NCBI GenBank assembly: GCA_037783415.1
Contig: JAZGTN010000046.1
Span: 3,974,501 to 4,038,500, forward strand
Source: Leptasterias polaris
Lineage: Eukaryota; Echinodermata; Asteroidea; Forcipulatida; Asteriidae
Direction: 5' to 3'
DNA length: 64,000 bases
Shown here: positions 10,952-22,900 of the stretch, piece after piece
Layout of the letters: each line of letters begins with the position of its first letter
Numbering within the stretch: position 1 is the first letter of the stretch
Position numbers and translations under genes: made by a program
Notes under the pieces: model-generated
Databases searched by the model: none
Told to the model about the DNA's origin: nothing
The model's input: the letters and a program-made list of their open reading frames with translations, nothing else

Positions 10952-13900
10952 GTAAACAAACAAGAAAACGTTCTCTTCTTTTTTGCATTTACTCTTGGTC
11001 ACAGAAATTTCATGGTCTAAAAATTCCCTGACCATTGATTATAACCGTTTCTAAAGTACTTCCTCCCAAAATATATTGGGGGTTTAGAAAAGACTGTTTA
11101 TTTTTAGGAGGACCTATTGAATGGAATGAAAACGGGGAGTGCCGCCTCCACCCTAGACTTGGTTCCAAGTCTGTGCTCGTGGTTTTTAGTCTACCTGAGT
11201 GATAGCCAATACATTATTGCCTGAAATAGCGCCCTCTTGTGGATTAACCTCCGTCTTTAACCTACGATTGCGAGTTAGCCAATCTGCGGGGGGAAATTTT
11301 GTGTGGCTGATGCAGAGAAATAACCGCGATCTCAGACTTGAAATCAAGTCTACCTCCACCCGCTCAGAACCCTTGCCCCAACCTTTCCTCACAAGATCGA
11401 AAATAATATATGCACAACAGAATGGTTCGATGCATCATCCCCACCAAATTATGTAGATTTGGCCAGCTTTCCCCCGCCCCCCCGCCCCCCCCCCCCCCCC
11501 CCCCCCCCCCAAAACCAACACTATACAAATAATGCACGACACGGGCCTTGTCACGCGACGAAGCAACTTTTACAGGCAACTTGGAGGCAACTATAACCGC
11601 AATGTCTGCTACAGGATCACTTTGGTAGTTTTTCAAAGAATGCCTTATTACGATACCCAAGGTGGGGAAAATGTCAACATTCAAATGGGGATGGCTTTTC
11701 TGCTTGGAGATTGCCTGGAACTGGTTGTTTGTAATTAACTGCCTCGTATGACGTGGCCATTCCACTGACCCCTTCCTCGACTATTTCACACAGTTGTTTA
11801 ATTATGCTTTGAATCGTCCGTAACAGCTCTTTAAAAAACAAAATTATGATAATATTGATGATATGAATATGTTACTTTCTCAGAAGCTGTGCAAGACTTC
11901 ACTTGTTACAGCCAGAAACTGTACATAGCAAGTGGATCCGGAAATACAATCGCCGGCTTCAAGAGCGGCAGTGACAGGGAATTAAGGAAGCAGCGGTGTC
12001 AATTGAACGGGTGCTCGATACCGGTGGCGGCAGTGGCTTACCGCCCGGCAATGGGCCAAGAGACCACCCTACCTCTTATGTATCAGCCACAATTTTTACC
12101 ATGAGCTCTGGACAGGTCAGCAGATTCGGCGCTTACAACTGTGCATTTAACCCCGTTGATGATCAACCCGAGGTTCAGATAACAACTCTCATTATGGCTG
12201 AAGATGGTGAGGATATCATAATATTGCATGAGCATTTACCATCTGGGTTAATATAGGTTTTCCCGGCCAATTTCAACAAAAATCAATTCACTTTAACACT
12301 CGGCTCAGTCAATTCCGTTTGGAAATGAATGGTCCGTTATGGGGTCATGGCCGATAATATCATTCAATAATAACAACGTCAAAGCCCTGTCCTTAAAATG
12401 TATTGACCAATCACAAAAGAGCCAAAGAGCACCAAAGGATGTCAAGTTGCATTGCCTGATTTTCACAAAAATAATTGTTTAGACCCCTTTCGTCTAAACG
12501 AATTTTGACAGACGATGCTGACTCACAACAAAAAACATTACAAAACCCTGCATTTTATGCCACGGACAATGCGCACAATACATGGAACATGCACAAACTT
12601 GATTGCTGATGGACTTGATCATGAGATAATGTCAGCGTACTACAAAAGCCCATTAGCGCCAATAAAATAAAAAAATAAAATCCGTTATTACGGATTCGAA
12701 TCCGTTATTACGGATTCGCAATCCATTATTACGGATTAGCAATCCGTTATTACGGATTCACAATCCGTTATTATGGATTCGCAATACGGATTCGCAATCC
12801 GTTATTACGGATTCGCAATCCGTTATTACGGATTCGCAATCCGTTATTACGGATTCGCAATCCGTTATTACGGATTCGCAATCCGTTATTACGGATTCGC
12901 AATCCGTTATTACGGATTCGCAATCCGTTATTACGGATTCACTCGAGGATCCCTCGATGGCGCTATTTACGTTGGACAGTAATGGTTTTTACTGCCTAAC
13001 TTTTATTAGGCCCAATTAAAGGACGTACGTGATTTCAATAATCAATCTATTATTTGTTTTACAGTAACTGCAAATCGAGTCACCATTGTACACTTATTGA
13101 ACCACTACAGCAAAATATTGAACTAATTAGTTAAAGTGCAAATTTACAAATACACAGTCCAAACCGTTGAAAAAGTTTAAATAACTTGGTTTTTTCCGTA
13201 AAGACACAAAGTTATTAAAATTTCAAAGGTTAGGACTGTGTATTTGTAAACATGCACTTCAACTTAGTTCAATATCTTGCTGTAGTGGTTCATTATTAAG
13301 TGTACAATGGTTGCGGTGATTTGCAGTTACTTAAAAAAATAATAATAATAAAACATGATTATTGAAATCACGTACGTCCTTTGGGCCTAATAAAAGTTAG
13401 GCAGGATAAACCATTACTGTCCAACGCAAATAGCGCCATCATGGGATCCTCGAGTGAATCCGTAATAAAGGATTGCGAATCCGTAATAACGGATTGCGAA
13501 TCCGTAATAACGGATTGCGAATCCGTAATAACGGATTGCGAATCCGTAATAACGGATTCGAATCCGTAATAACGGATTTGATTTTTATTTTTTCGTGGCG
13601 CTAATGGGCTTTCGTAGGATCCTAACAATCAATTTTAATAGTTTCTGCGCTCTACTTTTTTGCCCTGCGGTGCTGGTGCATTGGGAAATCTGTCCCCCGG
13701 AGATTCTGTCCCCCATATTATGGGATATAAACGTGGGCCTCAGGAGGATGATTTTTAAAAAGAGGGCGCTATCAAAAGAATTAAAAAGTTTGTGCACAGT
13801 TCGCCGTAATTGTGGGGGGGGGGCTGGGGGGCACAGAATCTCCTGCTGCATCGCAGGTTGCCGGTCCTCATGCTTCGCTTAAAATAAACAGTTATAAAAA

Positions 13901-16900
13901 GGAGCCTTCGGGTTATTGTCGAATAGTACCCGTTGACTTAGGATTGTAGAAGTGGGGCGCCCCCTTTTTCGCCGACTGAAAAAGGAATTGAACTGCAACT
14001 TACAGCAAAATACCCAATTTCAAAATGAGTCTAAAATAATGTGTACAACGCATTTTGAAATGTCTTTAGACTGCATCAAGAAGAGACATTTTCCCGGGAC
14101 CTTTGGGCTCCAGTCCCGGAATGCACCTTTTTGAGATAATTGAACAACGATCAGGGGTGGTTATAATTTAATAACTCAGCCTTTGCGTATTAAACCTCTG
14201 AAGTTCCACAGAAAGGTGTAAAATGAAATGTTTTTCTTAACTTTTAATTCCTGACGGAATTTAGTAGGGTTTCTTACCCATCAAAAAACACTGTTCATTG
14301 ATTCACTCTCCTCAATCTGAAGCACGGTTTATGTACATAGCGCCCTCTCTTGATTCAGATTATTGATTCTGTAAAGTTTGTAAACTACCTCCATGCTGTT
14401 AGCCCCACTTGTGTGGCCAAGGCAAGGATTCAGCTAGCCTTGGCCACACAAGTGGGGCTACCATGCTGTGTGACTGTTGTGTGTTTTAATCATAGAAATA
14501 GAACCCGTATGGTTTTAATAAATAAAAAATGCCATTTTGTACCCCGAGGTAAGTTGAAACGTCAGGCAATTACCTATTTTTTGCATACAAACTCCAACCA
14601 GCAGTCCGCTGAATCTCGCAGCAGCTGAATTCAGTGGGGGTGGCGTGCTGCTTTGTTGACTATCTAGTATGAATCAAAGGAATTTCCAATCAAAGTGATA
14701 CTGTTGGAATTATGGTGATACACACAGTAAGTAACTTACACTAACCTAGGACGACGATGTGCTCCTTTTTTGAAATTTTGTTATCTTCTGAAGTTCTGTC
14801 GACGAAAAAGGGAGTGCAGCGGCCCAGGCCAAGTTACTGGGTCTAGACATAGAGCATATAAAAATGGTCTAGATTAGTGACATTGGTTTTCTTTTGCATC
14901 CTTGCTGTTCTGTACGCACAGAACAGAAATGACAGACTGACAACACACTGTGACAGAGACATCTCGCTGGAGTGGGAGTCCAGTCTTTAGTGTACTGTGT
15001 TTTTCTCCCTCCTTTTGTTAAAACAGGCATTTTTGAAAAGAAATAAAGATAGTGAAAAAGAAGGGGGGAAAAGAAGAACAAATTGGCGACTAATATTTAT
15101 TATTAATATAAACTTTAATTCTTGTACTATAATTGTTTTGTATGTAGCTTACATTAAGCCAGAATCGCCAACCAACGTAGCAGTCATTGGAGATTCTGCG
15201 ACATTGACAATGTCGTCGTACTCCGGTAATCAAGGTGACTTACGATGGAAGCATGATGGTATTGACAAAGCAGCATGGAATGGGGAAGAAGTCGTCACCA
15301 TCACTACCGTACAAGCCACAGATGCAGGCATCTACGAATGCTTCGAAGTGAGCAGACGTGGTGAACAGAAGCACGGGATCATGAAACTCATTGTACGAGG
15401 TAGGCTTGAAACACTACCAGATTAAACAAGCAACTGTGACTGTGTCCAATATAGTTTCAACTTTTACTTAGACAAACAGTGGTGCGTACCAGCAGGGCTA
15501 AGATATATTTTGAACAGTTTTGTATATTTATTTTATACATTTATTAGTTTCAATGTATTGAATTTAAACAATTGTATATACTTTTTGTTAAATTTTTGTT
15601 TGTTTGTGTGCTTATTTGTTTGTTTTTTTGTTAGTTTTTGTTAGTTTTTTGCATGGTTTTTTTTCTTTCCAGGGGGGGATATTATAGGCCTAATACATCA
15701 TCCATTCATTTGTGCATTTTTTCAGTCTCATTTTGGCTATTATGGGGAAATATCTAAGGGGTAAATTCTGAGCAGGGGAGGGGAGTCTCTTGCCCCCACC
15801 CCATCCCTTCTTGTTATGCCGCTGAATTTGCATCATTTATCAAAAATAAGACGATTTCTGTTTTGTTGTTGGCAGAATGTGGATTGTACTCTTGGGCTCC
15901 TCCATCATGCAACAAAGCGTGTCCTGCTTGTCATAACGAAGGAGTTTGCGACGACAAAACGGGGGAGTGCATCTGTGCTCCGGGATTCAGCGGTGACTTT
16001 TGCGAAACTCGTAAGTAGTGTGACTGAGCGATAGGTAGCATGTCTGCCTGTCGAAGAAAAGAGTAATTTTGTGCATTAATACATACCTCCCCCTTTTCAT
16101 TAACCCTATAGAGACCATTCATTTCTGCATAATCATCACAAAACGCCCAGACATAGCTGATATTTTTAACTTCTTTAACCAATTTTTGTCAGTAAAAAAC
16201 AGAAATAACATGAAACAGAAAATTCAGTTTTGTGTTTAGAAATTACGATACTATGTTAACATACTCCATTTGAAAATTTCACATCTGGACATGACCTTTA
16301 CTATGACCTCTTTATGTGAATGGAAGTAGGTCAAACCTTGTGGCTGTTTGCTGCCGCTATGGGCATTTGGGTACAAGCCGCTTGTGGCCGCTATGGTCTC
16401 TAAAGGGTTAAAATAGTATCCTGTTGGCAGTCATCATAAATTTGCCAGCCGCAAACGGAGAACGCTTGGAAAGGGTTCACTGTATCCTCTTTTATAAAAT
16501 GCATTGGTGTAAGCAATGGTGGTGTCAATATACCTGTACCCCAAGCCTTGATTGCAGCTTTCTTCATCTATCCACGCAGTACTTCTAGAATGGCTTTCAT
16601 AACGCTTTATGTTTTCAAAATGGTCATTGATAGATCAACATTTTCTGGTCTTTAGCCAGCAATAACTTCAGTTTCCTTTGTACTACACACCTAAAACTTA
16701 CCCAACACACATACATTCACAATGCTTGTGAGGCCTTTTTGCTGATCTGCATGCAAACATCTTCAAAAAATGAAATTTCCCATGCAATACTCACGGTTGT
16801 TTTGCTGTCAAAGCACACTTAATGCATAACGAACACGAATGGTCGGACCAACCATTGCATGAAAAGGGGTGTTACAAAATACCTTACCTCCTCATCGCGG

Positions 16901-19900
16901 CACACAGGTGTCGTTTCACGCATAGCACAAATAAAGACAACGGTTGGTTTTTTTTTTTTTTTTAAGATAGTTAAAATTTATCATTTTTTTTGTTAAAAAA
17001 AGAAAAAAGGAGGCGGCCTCTAAAGAGGAAGCAGGCGGGGACGCTAAAAATGTTTTAAAAAAATATTTGGCCTTATGCCATTCTGTGAATTCTTAAACGC
17101 ACTGATGTGTTGTTGTAGTGTTTTATGGAGGCTGGGCAAGCTGCCCCCTCTTGTTTGTAGCATGCTGCCAAGGAAATTGGGCTCGGTAAAATGACCAGTT
17201 TAGCAAAATCAGATGATACCTGTAAGAGCTGCCCCTAAATTTTTTCTCTCTTACAGGTACCATCTGATTTTGCTAAACTGGTCATTGACCAGTGTCTGTT
17301 TGGAAAATAAAAACAGTTTGAGCTGTGCCAAAAGTCAATCAGTTGATTTACTTATAAATCTTATTTGGGTCATCTGAGAATAATGCTTCTTTATTGCAAA
17401 ATTGTCAGGCGTACACCCTTATGTCTTTATTTGTGCTATGCGTGAACTGACACCTGTGTGCCACGATGAGGAGGTAAGGTATTTTGTAACACCCCTTTCA
17501 TGGAATAGTTGGTCCGACCATTCGTGTTCGTTATGCATTGAGTGTGCTTTGACAGAAAAAAATGATGAATTTTAACGATCTCTGAAGAAAAAGGAAAAAA
17601 GCCCACCATCTTGAAAAACAGCCTGGCTGGTTGCCTTGAAAAATAAGTCGGGAGGCGCATTATAAATATTCATATTATTATTATTATTATTATTATTTGT
17701 TGATTTTGATTTATGTTTTCAAATTTATACGCATTTTTAATTAAATGACCTTTTGATCATTTCAAATATGAAATTGCATTTAGTGGCCTTATAGTTCTGA
17801 GCAGACGAATGTGACGACTAACTGGCATCTTAATTGTAGTCTGTTTTTACTTCACTGAGTAACGTTAAGTTATACCTTCCATTGTTTTTTTCCCCAGTAT
17901 TTGGCAGGAATCATTTTGGTCAAGACAGTGCTATTGTTTGCAGCAGGAGTAACCCAGCTGCTTGTAGAAACAGCCTGATGTGTCTCCCGGATCCATTTGG
18001 ATGTACCTGTACTGCTTCATTCACAGGTTCCAACTGTGAGAATGGTATGTCAAACTTTCAGTCACTATTAAAGAGGAAGGGAAGTGACCGATTCAATTTT
18101 GTGATGTACCCATTTTCCAATAGATAGAGTCCTCATGTGAACGGGGAAATAATTACAATATTCTAACCTCACATTAAAATGGTGTAAATTGCCATTGCGG
18201 CTAGTCACATTGCACAAAATTATTCATAACAATATAGACCTCCAGTTGGACGAGCACCTTGAATTCAACATAAGGGGTTTATCAGCATCAGCTACCAGAA
18301 ATCACAATCCACTCTCACTCCAAATACCATCATCCAAGACCAACAGCCACCAGAAGTAATTTTTCCCACACGGCAAGAGACTGGAACCAGCTACCTTACT
18401 CCATCACCAGTATCCCAGACTCCGCTAAATTCCATGAAGTCCTTATATCCGCTGCACCCAAAACACACGACTAATCCCCATCTCAATCTCTAATCTCGCA
18501 TTGAGTGTTGCTCCAGTTGGAGCTTATCAATTATAAAATCAAGATCAAGATCAAGATCAAGATTCTTGCAAAATTTGTCAACATCCAAAACATCTGATGA
18601 CATCATTCTGAGAAAAATGGGTCGCTACATTTTTGTTCAGGGATGTTTAGGTTCATAATTTACTTTTTGTGAGTGAAATTTGAAACATGACATCATTGTA
18701 ATTCTACAACTACTGTATTTTCCTGCGGCTAAGACGCGTCTTATCTGACTTTTTAGACCCCAAAAACATTGGTGTGTCTTATCTTTCGGTGCGCCTTGTC
18801 TGCTGACGATTGATTTTTTGTTGATGATCACCGCGTAAAATAATACCTTTATTTTGTCCAGTTCAAATCAACGGTCTTTGTGTGAAGAATCCTTGCTCAA
18901 TATTGCGGTCAAACAAGGCTCAACTATCCAGACACTGAGACCGTATTTTCGTTTCAACAATGCCGCAATCCCCCCAGACTGTCCTTTCATTCCAACAATG
19001 TCGCAACGTGTTGATCCCCTATGACCGTGCATTGCAACAATGCCGCAATGCGTTGGTGCTTTCGGTCCAACAAACGTCGGCGTCGTACAAACGTTTTTCT
19101 GTGTGGCCGCATATTCGTTCCGAAAATGTTGCAATCAGATTTACTGTCAATGCTGTTGTACAAACGGCATTCACCCAACCTCTATTGTGTGGTGAACTTT
19201 GAGGGTTTTTATTGTACAGAATATCTCCGAAGTGTGCTTTAGGCTTGACGTACCATTTAAGGATGGGATAATTAAGTACCAATGTTTGTTGGCCTACCTA
19301 TACGAATTGCACTTTCGTTTGTTTCATTAAACGTTCAAATATTCATTTTTGTATTGCCTCTTTTTAGACGTATATTATGGTTACAATAAACGTTCATTTA
19401 TCAAATAAAAAAATGATCCTTGAAAACAAGGTAATGATCTTTGAAAACAAAACTAACATTATTAAAGAAGAGGAGAGATGTTTTAAACAAATATCTTATG
19501 AACGAGATTATAAGTTTGAAATAAAACAAAAGAACTTTAAATAAATAAAAAAATATTACAAAAACTTAAAAAAATATATATAATGAAACATTTTGTTACG
19601 TCTTCCCGGGTGTGACGGGATTATTTGCTGACATACAGCTTCAAATAACTTTTGAAGAACCAACAAAACCAACCGTCCTTTTCAGGACGACCAAACGAGA
19701 AAAGAGATGGATGGTTCATGTGTCTGTTTCGTTTATTTCAATTGTAAAATAAAAAATGATCCTTGAAAACAAGGTAATGATCCTTGGAAACAAAATCTTA
19801 TGAACGAGATTAACAAATTATAGGTTTGAAATAATGGAAAAGAATTTTATATACAAAAAAAACCATTACAAAAGAAATATATATAATGAAACATTTTGCT

Positions 19901-22900
19901 ACGTCTTCCCGGGTGTGGCGGGATTATTTGCGTAAGGTATATATAAAGGCGACGCTAGTTTTGGTATTAGTCACCGGTAGAGGGCGCAACATCTACTGGC
20001 TCGGTGGGACTTAGACTGGTAACCTGTCTTTATCAGCAAGAATCCTCGTTGTGAGACGTCGGATGTTCAGGCTAGAAGGGCCTGGGTTCGTGTTGCAATA
20101 TCTTCAGACAGTGCGTGGACCTTCATTTCTGGCCGCTGATTGGGCCGGACTTCATATTATTAACAATGCACAGCATTGGCTGAATGGAAGGACGAAGGTC
20201 GGTATCAATTTACGTTAGTCTTTTCTGCATGGCTCTACACGCCCATGTGGTTACGGTTTCATTCATGCTTCCAATAGTGTGAATTACGCTCCAAAAGGCA
20301 ACAAAATTACGTCTTTATGTCAATGTACCGACACCGGGTGGCGCCTGGTGTTCTTCTGTGTGCGGTTAAACATGCGGCTTATTCGGCGGTGCGCCTTGTC
20401 TGTTGACGTTTGATTTTTTGGGGGGTCATTTTAGGGTCCTGCGTCTTGTCCGCCGAGCGTCTTATCCGCAGGAAAATACGGTAACAGATCTTTACATTAC
20501 AAAGAGGAATATTTTGACATTCAAAATGTCACATTCAAGGCTGTTCTTATTAAATGTTATTGAAAGTCAGGACTGACCCAAAACATCCCTGTACAAAAAT
20601 GTTGAGGTCCATTTTTCTCAGAATGATGTCATCAGATTTGTTTGATATTGACAAATCTTTGCACTGGGCAGGTATTTAATAAAATAGCAATTTACACCAT
20701 TTTAACGTGAGGTTAGAGACTTGTAATTTTTTCTCCACTCACATGACGACTCTATCTATGAGGAAAAGAGTTCAAAACAATATTTAATTAGTCAATTCCC
20801 TTCCTCTTTAACCCAACTACTTCCAATGTTGAGAAATACATCTCCATCGTACAGGCATGTGATTTCTCAGAATTGTTCCTGATTTCATGATTTTATCGAA
20901 ATCTCTTTCAGCCTTCAAATTTTATCGAAAGAAGTAAAGCAATCACCAAAGGGAAAAAAGAAAAAGTCCACATGGAGGCCAAACCTGTAGTTTTGTCTTT
21001 CTGACTATGCACAGAGTCTGTACATGTGTAAACCTCCTGAATTGTAACATCTGGGAGGTAACAGGTCTAGTCAGAGGGACTCAAGTTTTTAAGAATTTTC
21101 AAGAATTTCACATTCGTCTATTAATCTTATCCCTAGAAGTTTTTAAAAAATTTGTTATTTTTTATTTTTTGTATGAGAGATTGCCTAACATCACAATGCC
21201 ACGCACGGCCACTTCAAGATGAGGGCTACATTTAACCGATTTGGGCTACCAACCCAAATCAACTGCCACTAGGGGCTTGTTGCCACCTACTCCTGGGGCT
21301 GAAACAGGGTTACCCCCTTCACAGTTCATAAGGATGTAGGCATCGGTATCATCCACTAGGAAGCCTGGCTGGTAGAGCAGAATGCACTACCTTCTCAATT
21401 TTTTCAAAAGCAATTATGGTTAAAAGCGATCAGGTAAGGTTTGCGGTAGCACCATGTGTAAATCTCTTTTTGCTTTCTTCTGAAGACGATCACCTCATAC
21501 TGATCAAAACGTTGAGTTGTCAACAACCGGTTCTTTTCAGAACCAACACTACTCAAAAAGAGATCTACACATGGTGCTACTGCAAACCTTACCTGATTGT
21601 ACTTTCACCTTGCAAAGTTTCAAATCCTACCATGCCCAAGGGCACAAGTAGCATTTGAAGACCTCTAAGACCACCGTATTTTTAGCTTCTTCAGTTGAAA
21701 TACATTTAAGCATGCATTAATATCCCAACAAATTATTCTATTGTTCTCCTAACACAGGACCAGCTGCTTGTACAAGTTAGTACATAAGTACATATTCATA
21801 TGTTGGATAAATGGAATCTTAATTAAAACACAGAGGGTAGAAATTAAATTTGCAAAAGCAGAAATGATCTTGTATTAATTACACATTTAAATGCAACATA
21901 GAATTGACCTCATACCTCTCAATGGTTTGCTACAGACTGTCCTGATGGGTATTTTGGCGCTGGCTGCAAACAGCAATGTCATTGTGCTAATGGTGTTTCT
22001 TGTAACTTGGGCCACGGTCGCTGCGATGGATCCGGAGAATGTGAAGACGGTTATAGAGGAGAAAATTGCCAGAGTGAGTATGAAAAGTATTGTACAGGAT
22101 TGGTAGAGCTCACAAAATAGTAATAATAATAACAATAACTAGGTCGTATATAGTGCATTTTTTTACAATAACGTATCAATGCGCTTTACATTAGTGCCCA
22201 GGTGATTGGGCCAATAACATTCCTTTAATCTTTCTCAGCTCCCTGGGAGTAGTATATACAGCCTTTGGGCTGCCGAAGGTTTTTTAAACACAATATCAAC
22301 CTTTACCCTTGCAGGTACCCATTTATACCCCTGGGTAAAGAGAAGCAATTATAGCAAAGTGTCTTGCTCAAGGACACAAGCGTCACGACCAGGACTCGAA
22401 CCCACACCCTGACAACTTAACTTCCAGAATTTGAATCAGATTCTCTTAACCACTCGACCATGACACTCTGGTCACAGTATTCATGTTTTGTGTGATCAAC
22501 CATATACATGAAATAACAAACCTGTGAAAATTTGAGCTTGATCCGTTGTATGAGTCAGGAGAAAATCAGGCACAATTTTCAGCATGCAAACACATTGTCC
22601 TTAATTTTGTAACAACCAATTCAGCTGTTGCGTTCAAGCTGGTTGCGTTTACGTCAAATACAAACAACTGAGAAATAAACAAGCAATGAATAAATAAACA
22701 AACAAATGATCAACAAAAATGATTATTCTCAACTTATTTTCTCCGAATAAATGTTTGATTCATTAAGTTTGCACTCCAATGTTTACATTTTGTTTGTCTT
22801 TATTGAGAAGTTGCAGGCAAGTTTGATGTATTCACAAAATGTGTTGCGTTGTATCCAATCACTGAGTTTGTAGAAAAGTCTTCACTCTGCTCTATCAGTA

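Larger units (their letters stand above)
18068..20811. mobile_element. Nested foldback element, 2.7 kb, with TTAA-AGAGGAAGGGAA ends
   Basis: The ends TTAAAGAGGAAGGGAA and its exact complement bound a region whose arms stay inverted-complementary for several hundred bases. For example, 'ggtgtaaattgcc' near 18182 pairs with 'aatttacacc' near 20690, and 18560-18655 pairs with 20555-20670. The left arm is split by a LINE 3' fragment and the centre by the element at 18713-20481. A related single arm lies at 26110-26243. Confidence 0.65.

Noticed and set aside
12679..13577. CRISPR-like array from regularly spaced 21-bp repeats
   Set aside because: Units are directly contiguous with no unique spacers, palindromic, and inside an inverted-repeat element of an animal genome.
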